NCBI RefSeq assembly: GCF_039852015.1
Contig: NZ_CP156627.1
Span: 1,302,001 to 1,366,000, forward strand
Origin: Robbsia sp. KACC 23696
GTDB lineage: Bacteria; Pseudomonadota; Gammaproteobacteria; Burkholderiales; Burkholderiaceae
DNA: 64,000 bases
Direction of reading: 5' to 3'
The notes beneath the pieces were generated by a model. That model searched no databases. It saw nothing but the letters and a program-made list of their open reading frames with translations, and had not been told where the DNA came from. Shown piece by piece: positions 50,884 to 59,973 of the stretch. Both the position numbers and the translations under genes were made by a program. Each line of letters starts with the position of its first letter. The first letter of the stretch is position 1.

Positions 50884-51611
50884 ACGTGCGTTCCATCCCG
50901 ATATTGATGTATCACCATATCGACACGGTGCCCGCGCGTGACGATCCGCTATGGACCTTGCGGGTGGCGCCGTCGGCGTTCGCCGCGCAGATGCGGTGGA
51001 TGGCCGGGCTCGGCTATCGCGGGCTATCGATGCGCGATCTGTTGCCCTATCTTCGGGGTGAAAAAGCCGGCAAGGTGTTCGGTATCACGTTCGACGATGG
51101 GTATTGCAATGTATTGGAGCACGCGGCACCGGTGCTGGCGCAGTGGGGCTTCACATCCACGTGCTATTTCGTGGCGGCAAAGCTCGGACAGTCCAACGAT
51201 TGGGACGCGCACCTCAACATTGCACCAACGCGCCTGATGGACGCGGATCAAGTGCGGCGATGGGCGTCTCTCGGGCAGGAGGTCGGCTCGCACACGTTGG
51301 ACCACTGCCACTTGCCGCAGCTCGCTCCGGCCTTGGCGGGAGAACAGATCGTCGCATCCCGAACCGCGCTCGAGACGGTCGTACAATCGCCGGTCGTGTC
51401 GTTTTGCTATCCGTATGGTGACTGGCATCCAGCACTCGCCGCGACGGTGCGGGACGCCGGCTATAGCAACGCGACGCTAACCGAGCGGGGCTTGGCGACG
51501 GCGCGCGACGACCCCTTTGCCTTGCCGCGGGTGACCGTCAGTGCTTTCACGACATTACCGAAATTCCTGTTCAAATGCCTGACACGCGCGGAAGACCGAC
51601 GGCGGCGATAG
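50880..51611 (+). CDS. Polysaccharide deacetylase family protein (NodB fold)
   Basis: 243 residues from GTG 50880 (GTG 50886 is possible). Seen: IPILMYHHIDTVP, GITFDDGYCNVLEHAAPVLAQWGFTSTCYFVAAKL (D-D metal and catalytic motif), EVGSHTLDHCHLPQL (H-x3-H metal ligands), VVSFCYPYGDWHPALAATVRDAGYSNATLT. Zn-dependent removal of acetyl groups from a glycan or LPS sugar. No signal peptide, so it acts in the cytoplasm or on a lipid-linked intermediate. Coupled to the upstream glycosyltransferase. Confidence 0.88.
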   Translation: MNVRSIPILMYHHIDTVPARDDPLWTLRVAPSAFAAQMRWMAGLGYRGLSMRDLLPYLRGEKAGKVFGITFDDGYCNVLEHAAPVLAQWGFTSTCYFVAAKLGQSNDWDAHLNIAPTRLMDADQVRRWASLGQEVGSHTLDHCHLPQLAPALAGEQIVASRTALETVVQSPVVSFCYPYGDWHPALAATVRDAGYSNATLTERGLATARDDPFALPRVTVSAFTTLPKFLFKCLTRAEDRRRR

Positions 51612-51706
51612 AGGGCGTTTGTCATTTAATCGTAATGACTGCGTCATCGGGGTGAGGGCGCGCGCACCGCAGACTGTGGACTCTTCTTCCTCAAACGAGT
51701 CCCGCA

Positions 51707-52501
51707 ATGAACCTCCGCAAAATCGCCATCGCCGCCTTGACCGTCTTCTCCGTCGGTATCGGCGCCGTACCGCTCGCCCAGGCGCAGGATGCAACGCCGC
51801 CGCAAGGCGAGATCAAGAACGTCGTGCTGATTCACGGCCTCTATGCCGACGCTTCGAGTTGGGCCAAAGTGATCCCTTTATTGCAGGCCAAGGGCTTGCA
51901 TGTCACCGCCGTGCAAAATCCGACGACCTCGCTTGACGCCGACGTCGACGCGGTGAAGCATGCGCTCGCGCTGCAGGACGGACCGACGATTCTCGTCGCG
52001 CATTCCTACGGTGGCATGGTCATGAGCCAGGCCGGCGACAATCCCAAGGTGAAAGGACTGGTGTACATCGCCGCGCGTGCCCCTGATGCGGGCGAAGACT
52101 ACCCGGCTTTGACCAAGAAATTCCCGGCCGCGCCGGCGTCGGCGGGCTTGCAATGGAGCGCCGACGGTTACGGTTTGCTGTCGGAAAATGCCTTCTTGCA
52201 TGACTTCGGCGGCGATTTGCCGAAGCAGGAAGCGGAAGTGTATTTCGCGGTACAGCAGCCGATGGGTAAGGCCATCACGATGGCAAAAACCACCGTTGCC
52301 GCGTGGCACGACAAGCCGACCTGGTACGCGGTGTCGACGGAAGATCGGACGATCAACCCGGATCTCGAACGCTTCATGGCAAATCGTATGGGCGCGAAAA
52401 CGATCGAGATCAAGTCGAGCCACCTTTCGCTGATCTCCCATCCGAAGACTGTCGCGCATTTGATCGAGGAAGCGGCCCACGTTCCCGGCCTGTCCGATTG
52501 A
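51707..52501 (+). CDS. Exported alpha/beta hydrolase
   Basis: 264 residues. Signal peptide ending PLAQAQ, then KNVVLIHGLYADASSWAKVIPLLQAKGLHVTAVQNP, nucleophile elbow TILVAHSYGGMVMSQAG, an acid-loop candidate STEDRTINPDLERFMANR and the histidine in IKSSHLSLISHPKTVAHLIEEAA. This pattern (HGLYADASSW and HSYGG) is common to a family of small alpha/beta hydrolases near RsbQ and EstC; actual substrates vary. Monocistronic by spacing, followed by a long non-coding region. Confidence 0.87.
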   Translation: MNLRKIAIAALTVFSVGIGAVPLAQAQDATPPQGEIKNVVLIHGLYADASSWAKVIPLLQAKGLHVTAVQNPTTSLDADVDAVKHALALQDGPTILVAHSYGGMVMSQAGDNPKVKGLVYIAARAPDAGEDYPALTKKFPAAPASAGLQWSADGYGLLSENAFLHDFGGDLPKQEAEVYFAVQQPMGKAITMAKTTVAAWHDKPTWYAVSTEDRTINPDLERFMANRMGAKTIEIKSSHLSLISHPKTVAHLIEEAAHVPGLSD

Positions 52502-53882
52502 CAAGACCGTCGGGCTGCGCTGACCGCACGGTCGGGTTATGGCATTCCGCTTCAGTGCAGCGTGCGGGGCGTCGGCACGCGAAGCCTGGTGTTTTCGAGA
52601 TTGCCTTGCGGCCTCTGCCGAGCGTCAGGAACGGTCGCGAAACTGAGACGTTTTCGAGACGGCACATGTAACAAACAAGCGGTTTTCCTGTAATCAAATA
52701 TTGCAGCGCATTTCATCATCAGCCCGTTGTCTTGGCGCCGGTTATACGGCGCTGGCGACGGGCTTTGTCATTGATAGCGAAGCGCTTTATCGAGGCGACA
52801 TACGTTGCAAGATACGAATGTCAGCAATAGGCATTATCGCGTCGTGAAAGCGCTTGCGGATCTTTCAGACGCGTCATAGCACGGCGCTTGCCCGTTTCGT
52901 TATTGATAGCAATTTCCCCAGAATCATCGCGAAAAATCACGGGACAATTGATCTATTGAAACGACCGAATGAATTTTTCCCGCAGGCTGTCAACCTTTTC
53001 TAATAAACCGCACGTATTCTCGAACGTACGAGGAAACAAACGATTGTTTACCTGTGCCCGCAGACCGCTCGCTGGAGAAGGGGTCCCGAGATAGGTTCAA
53101 GGTCCATAGGTGCTCTTTCGTAGTGCAATATTATCGATTTTGGATGTATTTATTTTAGTGCGGTCCGGCATTCCCGGATTGAGTTAAACGTGCAGCTGCA
53201 GAATTTCACTTAAAATAAAAAGAGAAAGAATAATTTCTTAAAAACGTTTCATTTCCTCGGGGCTGAATATTTTAATGGAATAAAAATCAGTCGATAAAAA
53301 TTATTGAATTTAGACTTTTGATTTTGGAGTGATGAAAAATTAATTGTGAAAAATAAAACAGTCTTCATTGTTTCATTTTTCCGAAGGAACTAGGGGTGCG
53401 CTTTTTTTGGCAGAAATTAAGCATTATAAAAAGAAATCGATTTCTGTTAATTTGACGATCGACGTATAAAAAGATGACATTCCGAGTAATTTAAAAATTA
53501 TAGATGTTAGGCATTAAGCGCATTTTTATTTTTGAAATTTTTTCGCTAGTGCAAAATCGAGCGTTTGGTGCGGGTTGCTGGCGCTCCCAAAGGCAGCGTA
53601 TCAAGCCGCCGGAACGCCGCCGTCTGAGCGGCGCCTTCCGCGCCAACCCCCGACGGGCAAGGATGCGGATGGATTCCCCGCAATTATCGCCACCGTGATG
53701 CGAGCTCAGTCCATCGCAGCGGCAACAATGTCGGAAAATTGTCCGTAACGCAGACTGTATTCGTTTAAATTTTACCGATCGATTGAAAAAAATACAGATA
53801 GTTTCACCCTGGCCCCACGGCGCGCACCGGAGTCGAATTGATTTGATTTTCACAACCGCCAAAAAGACGCTAGAATGGTCCT

Positions 53883-53904
53883 CGTCGATTTGACCTAGTC
53901 GACG
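53883..53904. promoter_or_regulatory. CGTCGA / TCGACG inverted repeat downstream of a -10 like box
   Basis: CGTCGA at 53883-53888 and TCGACG at 53899-53904 are inverted with a 10-base spacer, placed 7 bases after TAGAAT. Position and symmetry suit an operator for the bcs promoter, but the regulator is unknown. Confidence 0.35.
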
Positions 53905-53963
53905 GACGCGCTTGCGCGATTCATGATAAAAATAGATGTTTGCTTGTTGCTGAAAAGTGATGG

Positions 53964-53985
53964 GCTCTTTCTCTCGAGAAAGAGC
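53964..53985 (+). promoter_or_regulatory. Hairpin in the bcsD leader
   Basis: GCTCTTTCTC and GAGAAAGAGC are perfect complements separated by TC, giving a 9-base stem with a 4-base loop. It lies about 185 bases before bcsD and is not followed by a T-run, so it looks like a leader or mRNA stability structure more than a terminator. Confidence 0.4.
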
Positions 53986-54169
53986 GGACTTAAAAATGGC
54001 ACCCTGATCACTCAGACACCTCGTCCGAGAGGGATGGGGCGCATGCTTGCCGAGGTCCGGCGGATTTTGCGATTGCATACCATCGGTATTGGCGCAAATG
54101 GGGATTTGCGTCGATGCGGCGAGTTCTACAGTTACAGGTGCGCGGCCGAATGGCGCGCATGGAAAAGCG

Positions 54170-54598
54170 ATGAAAGACATGTCTGCAGCACAATGGCGCC
54201 CGTTTCTCTCGTCCTTCGTAAAGGAGTTGACGCAGAATCTGACGCCAACGCTGCTGGCGCAGGTCATGCGGCACAGCGGCGCGCGATTTGCCCATGATCG
54301 CCGGTTGGCGCCTGCCGCCACCGTCGCCGACATGGAGTTGGCGATGAATCTGGTCTGGCGGGAGATCGGCTGGGGCGAGGTCATTATTAAAGAGGCGCCG
54401 GACTGGCTGGAGCTGTCACATCGAAACGCGCCGCTCGAAGCGACGTTCGGTGTCGATAACCAAGCATGGTCCGTCGCGTTCCTGGAGGGTGCCTACGAAG
54501 CCTGGATGCATCAGCTAGGCGCCGATCCGCGCCTGCGGATGACCACCGCAAACGCTTTGGATGTTTCCGGTAGTATGGTTTTCAGATTTGGGCAGTAA
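54170..54598 (+). CDS. bcsD: Cellulose synthase subunit BcsD
   Basis: 142 residues. Family signature LVWREIGWGEVIIKEAPDWLELSHRNAPLE and WSVAFLEGAYEAWMHQLGA match the acetobacterial BcsD pattern (IGW-G-x-V, then x-LEG-x-Y-x-x-W). BcsD forms a periplasmic or cytoplasmic octameric channel-like particle that helps align and crystallise nascent glucan chains. GGAAAAG lies 2-3 bases before ATG 54170; ATG 54179 is an alternative. The frame upstream to 54047 is not conserved. Here bcsD is the first gene of the operon; in Komagataeibacter it is the last. Confidence 0.88.
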   Translation: MKDMSAAQWRPFLSSFVKELTQNLTPTLLAQVMRHSGARFAHDRRLAPAATVADMELAMNLVWREIGWGEVIIKEAPDWLELSHRNAPLEATFGVDNQAWSVAFLEGAYEAWMHQLGADPRLRMTTANALDVSGSMVFRFGQ

Positions 54599-54676
54599 GA
54601 AATAAAAGACGGGCGGCCGTGCTACGGCACAGGCTGCGTTTTTCGGGGAAGCGCAACGACGACACGGGGAAATAAG

Positions 54677-55090
54677 ATGAGCGGTGCATCGGATATTTCG
54701 AGGCTTTTTGAGATGGTGGGCGCGAGCCCTGCGCAATATCAAGAAGTTGAAGGCAGGGAGCAATCGCTGGGCGCGCGCGGGCGGTGGGCCATGCCGACCG
54801 ACGCCTTGGTCGACGATCATTTCGTCTGGCCGGAGGATGACGCGCAAGAAGCTGCATTCAGCGCAAGGGATGGCGAAGCATCTGCCGTCGCCGCGCCCGC
54901 CGTTGCCGATGCCGCGTCGCGGTCCAGCATGGAGATTCGATCGATTGCGCCGAAGGCGGCAGCTGTCTCGCAGTCGCCCGTGGTGCCTTCGTTCACCGAG
55001 CCGGTCGTCGATATGCCGGCACCGCCGCCGCTCAGCAGCGTGTTTGCGCGTCTGCTGAAGCAGGATGCGCCGCACGGGGATGCCCTGTAA
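54677..55090 (+). CDS. bcsP: Cellulose biosynthesis protein BcsP, with BcsR-like N-terminus
   Basis: 137 residues. Residues 4-25 (SDISRLFEMVGASPAQYQEV) match the BcsR/YhjR motif, in which D-I-x-x-L-F and Y-x-E are conserved. The rest is Ala/Pro-rich and disordered in character, ending in PPPLSSVFARLLKQDAP. Beta-proteobacterial operons have BcsP here, partnered with the MinD/ParA-like ATPase BcsQ for positioning of the synthase. No bcsQ follows in this operon. Confidence 0.8.
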   Translation: MSGASDISRLFEMVGASPAQYQEVEGREQSLGARGRWAMPTDALVDDHFVWPEDDAQEAAFSARDGEASAVAAPAVADAASRSSMEIRSIAPKAAAVSQSPVVPSFTEPVVDMPAPPPLSSVFARLLKQDAPHGDAL

Positions 55091-55387
55091 CGCGTCATGC
55101 TTCGCGTAGCGTCTTCTGTTTTTCCGTTCTTTCCGACGTCGGGGGGTGTCGGAGGCCGGTGGCTGCAGCGCGTTACGCGCCTGGCAATACAGGCGTGAGG
55201 TGCAGCAGGCGACTTTTGAACAGGCACAGCCTACCTTCAAACGCACATCAAGCGACGATGTCAGCGCCCTGACGCAGGGCGCCGGTTCGTCGTGGCGATG
55301 CGGCGTGCTCGGTGTTGTTCGTGTTGCCGTTCGTGGTGCTGGTGCCGCTGATCGTTTTTGGGAAGGGCCCGGTAGGGGATATTTTTT
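55091..55387 (+). other. Gap between bcsP and bcsA, where bcsQ would be expected
   Basis: About 300 bases with no gene of normal size. One frame (GTG 55312 onward) begins VLFVLPFVVLVPLIVFGKG, a strongly hydrophobic segment, then runs into bcsA out of frame; before it the frame is closed by a TGA at 55270. It could be a relic or chance. No trace of BcsQ P-loop sequence was found. Confidence 0.5.
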
Positions 55388-57643
55388 ATGGCACAGGTCG
55401 GACAGAAGCAGATGCAACCGGATCAAAAAAGACAATCAATCGGTGCAGGCCAGAGCGACGACGCCGGCGATTGGGACGATCGCTTCCTCGAAGCCGGGTC
55501 GTCGATTCTGGCGCCGCGCTGGGGGCGCCGCCTCGTCGCGCTGGCAGCCGTGCTGCTGTTTATTTTCGCGCTGACCGTCAATCTCGCTTTGGCGACGCAG
55601 TGGGTGTTCGGCATCCTCTGTATGGGCGTGGCCTTTATCCTCAGCCGCATTCGTGGCCGTATTCTTACCGTCTCCCTGGTGTCGTTGTCGGTCTTCGTGT
55701 CGTTACGCTATTTGTTTTGGCGCGTCACACAGACGCTGCAGTTCACCAGCGTGCTCGATATGGTGTTTGGTGGTTTGCTGTTGCTGGCCGAAGGGTATGC
55801 GGTACTGATGTTGTTGTGCAGCTATTTCCAAACGCTGTGGCCGCTGCACCGTCGCCCGGTGCCGTTGCCGGCCGACACCTCGACTTGGCCGACCGTCGAT
55901 GTCCTTATTCCCACATTCAACGAGCCGCTCGATGTCGTGCGCCAGGCCGTGCTCGCGGCAACGTTGCTCGACTGGCCGGCAGACAAGCTGCGGATCTATC
56001 TGCTCGACGACGGCCGTCGCGATGCGTTCCGGGTCTTCTGTGAAGAGGCGGGCGTCGATTATCTGACCCGGCCCGACAACAAGCATGCGAAAGCAGGCAA
56101 TCTGAACGCGGCCTTGGCGCGGACCAATGGCGAATTCGTCGCGGTGTTCGACTGCGACCACGTCACGACGCGTTCGTTCCTGCAAGTGTGCATGGGCTGG
56201 TTCCTGCGCGATCCGAAGATGGCGATGGTGCAGACCCCGCACGTGTTCTATTCGCCCGATCCGTTCGAGCGCAATCTCGAAACCTTCCGCAAGGTGCCGA
56301 ACGAAGGCGACTTGTTCTATGGCGTTTTGCAGAACGGCAACGACTTGTGGAATGCGACCTTTTTCTGCGGCTCCTGCGCGGTGCTGCGGCGCTCGGCGCT
56401 GGAAGACGTGGGCGGCGTGGCGACGGAAAGCGTGACGGAAGATGCGCTGACGGCGATGAAGATGAGCATGCGGGGCTATAGCACCGCCTATCTTGCGATT
56501 CCGCAGGCAGCCGGTCTGGCCACCGAGAACCTGGGGCGTCACGTGGGTCAGCGCATACGCTGGGCACGCGGCATGGCGGAAATTTTCCGTCGTTTCAATC
56601 CTTTGTTGATCGGCGGCCTGAGTTTGCCGCAGCGCTTCTGCTATCTGAGCGCGATGATGCACTTTTTCTTCGGCCTGCCGCGGATCGTGTTTCTCATCAC
56701 GCCGATGGCCTATCTGTTCTTCGGCGCGCACGTGTTCCATGCGTCGGCGCTGATGGTGCTGGCTTACGCGATACCGCATCTGGTGATCTCGAGTATCGGC
56801 GCGGCGCGGATTCACGGCCGCTTCCGACATTCGTTCTGGAGCGAGGTCTATGAAACGGTGCTGGCCTGGTACGTGATCGTGCCCGCGCTGCAAGCCGTGC
56901 TGTTCCCGGGCCGGAAAGGTTTCAACGTGACGTCGAAGGGCGGCGTGATTCGGCGCTCCTTCCTCGATTGGACCATGGCGCGGCCGTATATCGGACTGTT
57001 GTTGATCAACCTTGCCGGATTCATCGTCGGTGCCATCGGTTTGGTCCGTAGCCCGGGCTGGCCGGAGGCGATGAGTATCTTGTTCAACCTGGGCTGGGTC
57101 ATCTACAACGTCATGAATCTGAGCGCGGCGGCAGGGGTGGCGAGTGAGTCCCGGCAGCTGCGTAATGCGCCACGCGTGCAGATCGCGCTTCCGGCAACGG
57201 TGCGCCTGGCCGATGGACAGCGCGTCGAATGTCATACCAGCGATTATTCGCACGGCGGCCTTGGCTTGGTGCTGCCGGACGACGGCCCGGTTCTGGAGGT
57301 GGGAGATCGCATCATGGTCTCGGTGTTCCGCGATGACTACGAGGCGAAATTCCCGGCGGAAGTGCAGGTGTGCCGCGGTCAAACGCTAGGCGTCAGTTTC
57401 CCGACGCTGACGATCGATCAGGAGCGCGATCTGATGCGCGTCACGTTCTCGCGCGCCGACAGCTGGATTTCGTCATGGGGACAATATCGCCCCGACCGTC
57501 CGCTGCGCAGCCTGATCGAGGTGTTGGGCGTCAGCGTGCACGGCTTCGCGGAGCTGTTCCGGCATCTCGTCCGACTTGGACGTGAGCCGCATAGTCCCAC
57601 CACGGTGGTGTCGGATAGCAAGTTGGGAACGAAGCAATCGTGA
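55388..57643 (+). CDS. bcsA: Cellulose synthase catalytic subunit BcsA
   Basis: 751 residues, a processive family 2 glycosyltransferase in the inner membrane. N-terminal membrane helices (LVALAAVLLFIFALTVNLAL and onwards), then the GT domain: VDVLIPTFNEP, IYLLDDGRR, FDCDHVTTRSF (D-x-D), VTEDALTAMKM (catalytic TED) and GQRIRWARGM (Q-R-x-R-W). C-terminal PilZ domain with R-N-A-P-R (R-x3-R) and DYSHGG (D-x-S-x2-G), so it should be activated by c-di-GMP. AGGGG lies 7 bases before the ATG. The stop overlaps bcsB1 by four bases (GTGA). Confidence 0.96.
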   Translation: MAQVGQKQMQPDQKRQSIGAGQSDDAGDWDDRFLEAGSSILAPRWGRRLVALAAVLLFIFALTVNLALATQWVFGILCMGVAFILSRIRGRILTVSLVSLSVFVSLRYLFWRVTQTLQFTSVLDMVFGGLLLLAEGYAVLMLLCSYFQTLWPLHRRPVPLPADTSTWPTVDVLIPTFNEPLDVVRQAVLAATLLDWPADKLRIYLLDDGRRDAFRVFCEEAGVDYLTRPDNKHAKAGNLNAALARTNGEFVAVFDCDHVTTRSFLQVCMGWFLRDPKMAMVQTPHVFYSPDPFERNLETFRKVPNEGDLFYGVLQNGNDLWNATFFCGSCAVLRRSALEDVGGVATESVTEDALTAMKMSMRGYSTAYLAIPQAAGLATENLGRHVGQRIRWARGMAEIFRRFNPLLIGGLSLPQRFCYLSAMMHFFFGLPRIVFLITPMAYLFFGAHVFHASALMVLAYAIPHLVISSIGAARIHGRFRHSFWSEVYETVLAWYVIVPALQAVLFPGRKGFNVTSKGGVIRRSFLDWTMARPYIGLLLINLAGFIVGAIGLVRSPGWPEAMSILFNLGWVIYNVMNLSAAAGVASESRQLRNAPRVQIALPATVRLADGQRVECHTSDYSHGGLGLVLPDDGPVLEVGDRIMVSVFRDDYEAKFPAEVQVCRGQTLGVSFPTLTIDQERDLMRVTFSRADSWISSWGQYRPDRPLRSLIEVLGVSVHGFAELFRHLVRLGREPHSPTTVVSDSKLGTKQS

Positions 57644-59973
57644 GAGCCGCTTATCTGTCGTCCTTGCGCGCTTTGACAAGCCGCCCCGCGGGCGCGTTGC
57701 TCTGTTCCGTGGCCTTGCTCGGGGCAAGCACCGCATTCGCCGCACCGCCGTCTGTGTCGGCCTCGACGGCGATTGCCGCAAAAACCCCGGCGCAGGCGGG
57801 CCCGAGTGCCGGCGTCTCGGCCGATACCTATTCCTACCGCATTCCGCTGCTACGCCAGGATGCGGGGCAGATCATGACCTTGGTGGGCGAGGAAGCGTAT
57901 TCCGGCATGGACTTCGGATTACGCCGCGACGAACGCGTGCTGGGTGCCCGGCTCGCATTGGACATCAACTACTCGCCCACGTTGCTGCCCGAACTGTCGC
58001 ATCTCAATATCCTGCTCAATAGCGTCGTGGCGGCGACGATCCGTCTGCCACAACCGCAGGCGCAAGGCGTCACGCATGTGACGGTCGACTTGCCTGTCTC
58101 GCTGCTGTCCGAATTCAATCATCTGGACCTCGAGCTGATCGCGCATAGCAAGGCCAGCGACCAAGGGAATAATCCGCATAGTGACGACCTGTGGCTGAAG
58201 GCGGGCGCCAGTAGCCGATTGGAGATGACGGTGATGCCGATCGCCGGCGTCAGCGATCTGTCGCAGTTGCCGGAGCCTTTCGTCGATAACCGCGATGTAC
58301 GTCGTGTCGATCTGCCGGTCGTGCTGCCGCAGGCGCCGGACGCCGACCGGTTAGCGTCGGCCGGCGTCGTGACGTCCTGGTTAGGTGCGCAGGCCGGCTA
58401 TCGCGGTGCGCATTTCAGTGCCGCGCTCGGCACGATTCCGGCGCACGGCCATGCAGTCGTCGTGGCGTTGCCAGGCGAAGTGCCAGGCCTGACGATGCCG
58501 AATATTGCCGGGCCGACGCTGGCGATCGTCGCCAATCCGAACGACGCCGCGGGCCGACTGTTGCTCGTGACCGGGCGTAACGCAGCCGAAATGCGTCTGG
58601 CCGCGACGGCACTGGTGATGGCTTCTCAGACCTTGTCCGGACCGTTGGTGCAGATCGACCAACCGATTCCCGTTGCCCCACGCAAGCCGTACGACGCCCC
58701 GAACTGGCTGCCGTCCGATCGTCCGGTGCAATTGGGCGAGCTGCTTCCGTCGCGGCAATTGACCGTGGCAGGCGCGAAGCCCGGCACGATCAATATCGGA
58801 TTGCGCCTGCCGCCGGGATTGTTCGGTTTCGACAATAACGGCGCGACGTTGAATCTGCATTACCGCTACACGGCGCGTCCGGAATCGACGCAATCGCAGT
58901 TGCGCGTGTTGATCGGCAATACGCCGATCGGGACGGTGCAACTGCCTGGCGATACCTCGGAGGGGCAGACGTCGATCCGCATCCCCAGCTATTTGATGCC
59001 GCCGTTGACGACGCTGCAGTTCGATTACCGCTACGAGTACGTCCATCCGAAGCACAACTGGGAAGACGAGGCGGGCGGTCCGTTGCTGAGCGCCATCGAT
59101 CCGACATCGACGATCGATATCTCGGCGCTGCCGCGTTACGCGGCAATGCCGGATCTACGCGCGTTCGGTGATGCCGGCTTTCCGTTCACGCGCATGGCGG
59201 ACCTGTCGACGACGGCGGTGATCCTGCCGGAACGGTCGACAAGCGACGATTATTCGGCCTACCTGACGCTGATGGGTAGTATGGGTCAGGCCTCGGGCTA
59301 TCCGGCGCTCGGCCTGACCGTCGCCGCGCCGTCGCAGGTCGATTCGGTACGGAACAAGGACCTGCTGGTGCTGGCCTCCGGCGACAAGCAACCGCTGCTG
59401 GAGACCTGGCGTAAAGACATGCCGGCGGGCTTCTTCGGTCCCGCATCGGGCACGCAGGCGTCGGTTTCGCGGTGGTGGGATCGCCTGACCGGTGACGATG
59501 AAGATGCCTTGAGCGTGAGCGATACGGCCGCGCTCTATAGCGGCGGCGATCACGACGGTATCGTGGCCGGTCTCGAATCGCCGTTGTCGAGCGGGCATAG
59601 CGTGGTGGTGGTATCGAGCAAGACGCCTGCCGGCCTCGACGCGGTCGTCGGGGTATTGCAAGCGCATCGCTACCTTGCCAACAAGAGCCCGAACGACACC
59701 GCGGGCGGCAGCCTCGTGATCGCCCACGACGGCGTGCTGACAACGCTGAACAAGGGCCAGACGTATTTCGTCGGATCGTTGCCGATCACGCTCGCGCTCG
59801 AATGGTTCTTCGCGAGTCATATCTTGCTGCTGCTCGTGGCCACCCTTATCAGTATCGTGCTTATTGGATGGCTCGGCGGCGTTTTCCTGCACCGCCGTGC
59901 GTTGAATCGACTGGCCCTGGACGTTTCCCAGGCACCGCAACAAGAAGAAGGACGACGAGGTTCTCATGTTTAA
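57640..59973 (+). CDS. bcsB: BcsB family protein, cysteine-less paralogue (BcsB1)
   Basis: 777 residues from a GTG overlapping the bcsA stop. Signal peptide to about STAFAAP, then the BcsB layout: SYRIPLLRQDAGQIMTLVG, GARLALDINYSPTLLPELSHLNILLN, PTLAIVANPNDAAGRLLLVTGR, LHYRYTARPES, ALPRYAAMPDLRAFGDAGFPFTRMADLSTTAVILP, and a C-terminal membrane helix (FASHILLLLVATLISIVLIGW). BcsB is the periplasmic, membrane-anchored partner of BcsA. The mature chain has no cysteine at all: at the two places where BcsB2 has CEDPLHSSLW and GECRD, this protein has NNPHSDDLW and NWEDE. It is therefore a divergent copy, perhaps a structural partner of BcsB2. Confidence 0.88.
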   Translation: MRAAYLSSLRALTSRPAGALLCSVALLGASTAFAAPPSVSASTAIAAKTPAQAGPSAGVSADTYSYRIPLLRQDAGQIMTLVGEEAYSGMDFGLRRDERVLGARLALDINYSPTLLPELSHLNILLNSVVAATIRLPQPQAQGVTHVTVDLPVSLLSEFNHLDLELIAHSKASDQGNNPHSDDLWLKAGASSRLEMTVMPIAGVSDLSQLPEPFVDNRDVRRVDLPVVLPQAPDADRLASAGVVTSWLGAQAGYRGAHFSAALGTIPAHGHAVVVALPGEVPGLTMPNIAGPTLAIVANPNDAAGRLLLVTGRNAAEMRLAATALVMASQTLSGPLVQIDQPIPVAPRKPYDAPNWLPSDRPVQLGELLPSRQLTVAGAKPGTINIGLRLPPGLFGFDNNGATLNLHYRYTARPESTQSQLRVLIGNTPIGTVQLPGDTSEGQTSIRIPSYLMPPLTTLQFDYRYEYVHPKHNWEDEAGGPLLSAIDPTSTIDISALPRYAAMPDLRAFGDAGFPFTRMADLSTTAVILPERSTSDDYSAYLTLMGSMGQASGYPALGLTVAAPSQVDSVRNKDLLVLASGDKQPLLETWRKDMPAGFFGPASGTQASVSRWWDRLTGDDEDALSVSDTAALYSGGDHDGIVAGLESPLSSGHSVVVVSSKTPAGLDAVVGVLQAHRYLANKSPNDTAGGSLVIAHDGVLTTLNKGQTYFVGSLPITLALEWFFASHILLLLVATLISIVLIGWLGGVFLHRRALNRLALDVSQAPQQEEGRRGSHV

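Larger units (their letters stand above)
52502..54169. other. 1.7 kb non-coding region before the cellulose operon, with AT-rich core
   Basis: No frame here carries family sequence. Between about 53100 and 53530 the base composition falls sharply (long runs of A/T, with many AAAAATAAAA-like tracts), unlike the GC-rich rest of the window; this suits H-NS/MvaT-type silencing or a decayed insertion. Downstream are TAGAAT at 53871-53876 (a possible -10 box with a weak TTTTCA at -35), an inverted repeat at 53883-53904 and a hairpin at 53964-53985. The two open frames crossing it (53491-54384 minus, 53923-54297 plus) overlap bcsD out of frame and look spurious. Confidence 0.6.

Noticed and set aside
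53923-54297. 124-codon plus-strand frame before and into bcsD
   Set aside because: Out of frame with bcsD, crosses the leader hairpin and shows no conserved pattern.
53491-54384. 297-codon minus-strand open frame across the AT-rich leader and bcsD
   Set aside because: It overlaps bcsD antisense and mixes two very different base compositions; no recognisable sequence.
55703-57382. 559-codon open frame on the minus strand opposite bcsA
   Set aside because: Shadow of the GC-rich bcsA coding strand; composition is rich in His, Arg and Gln and no family sequence is seen.
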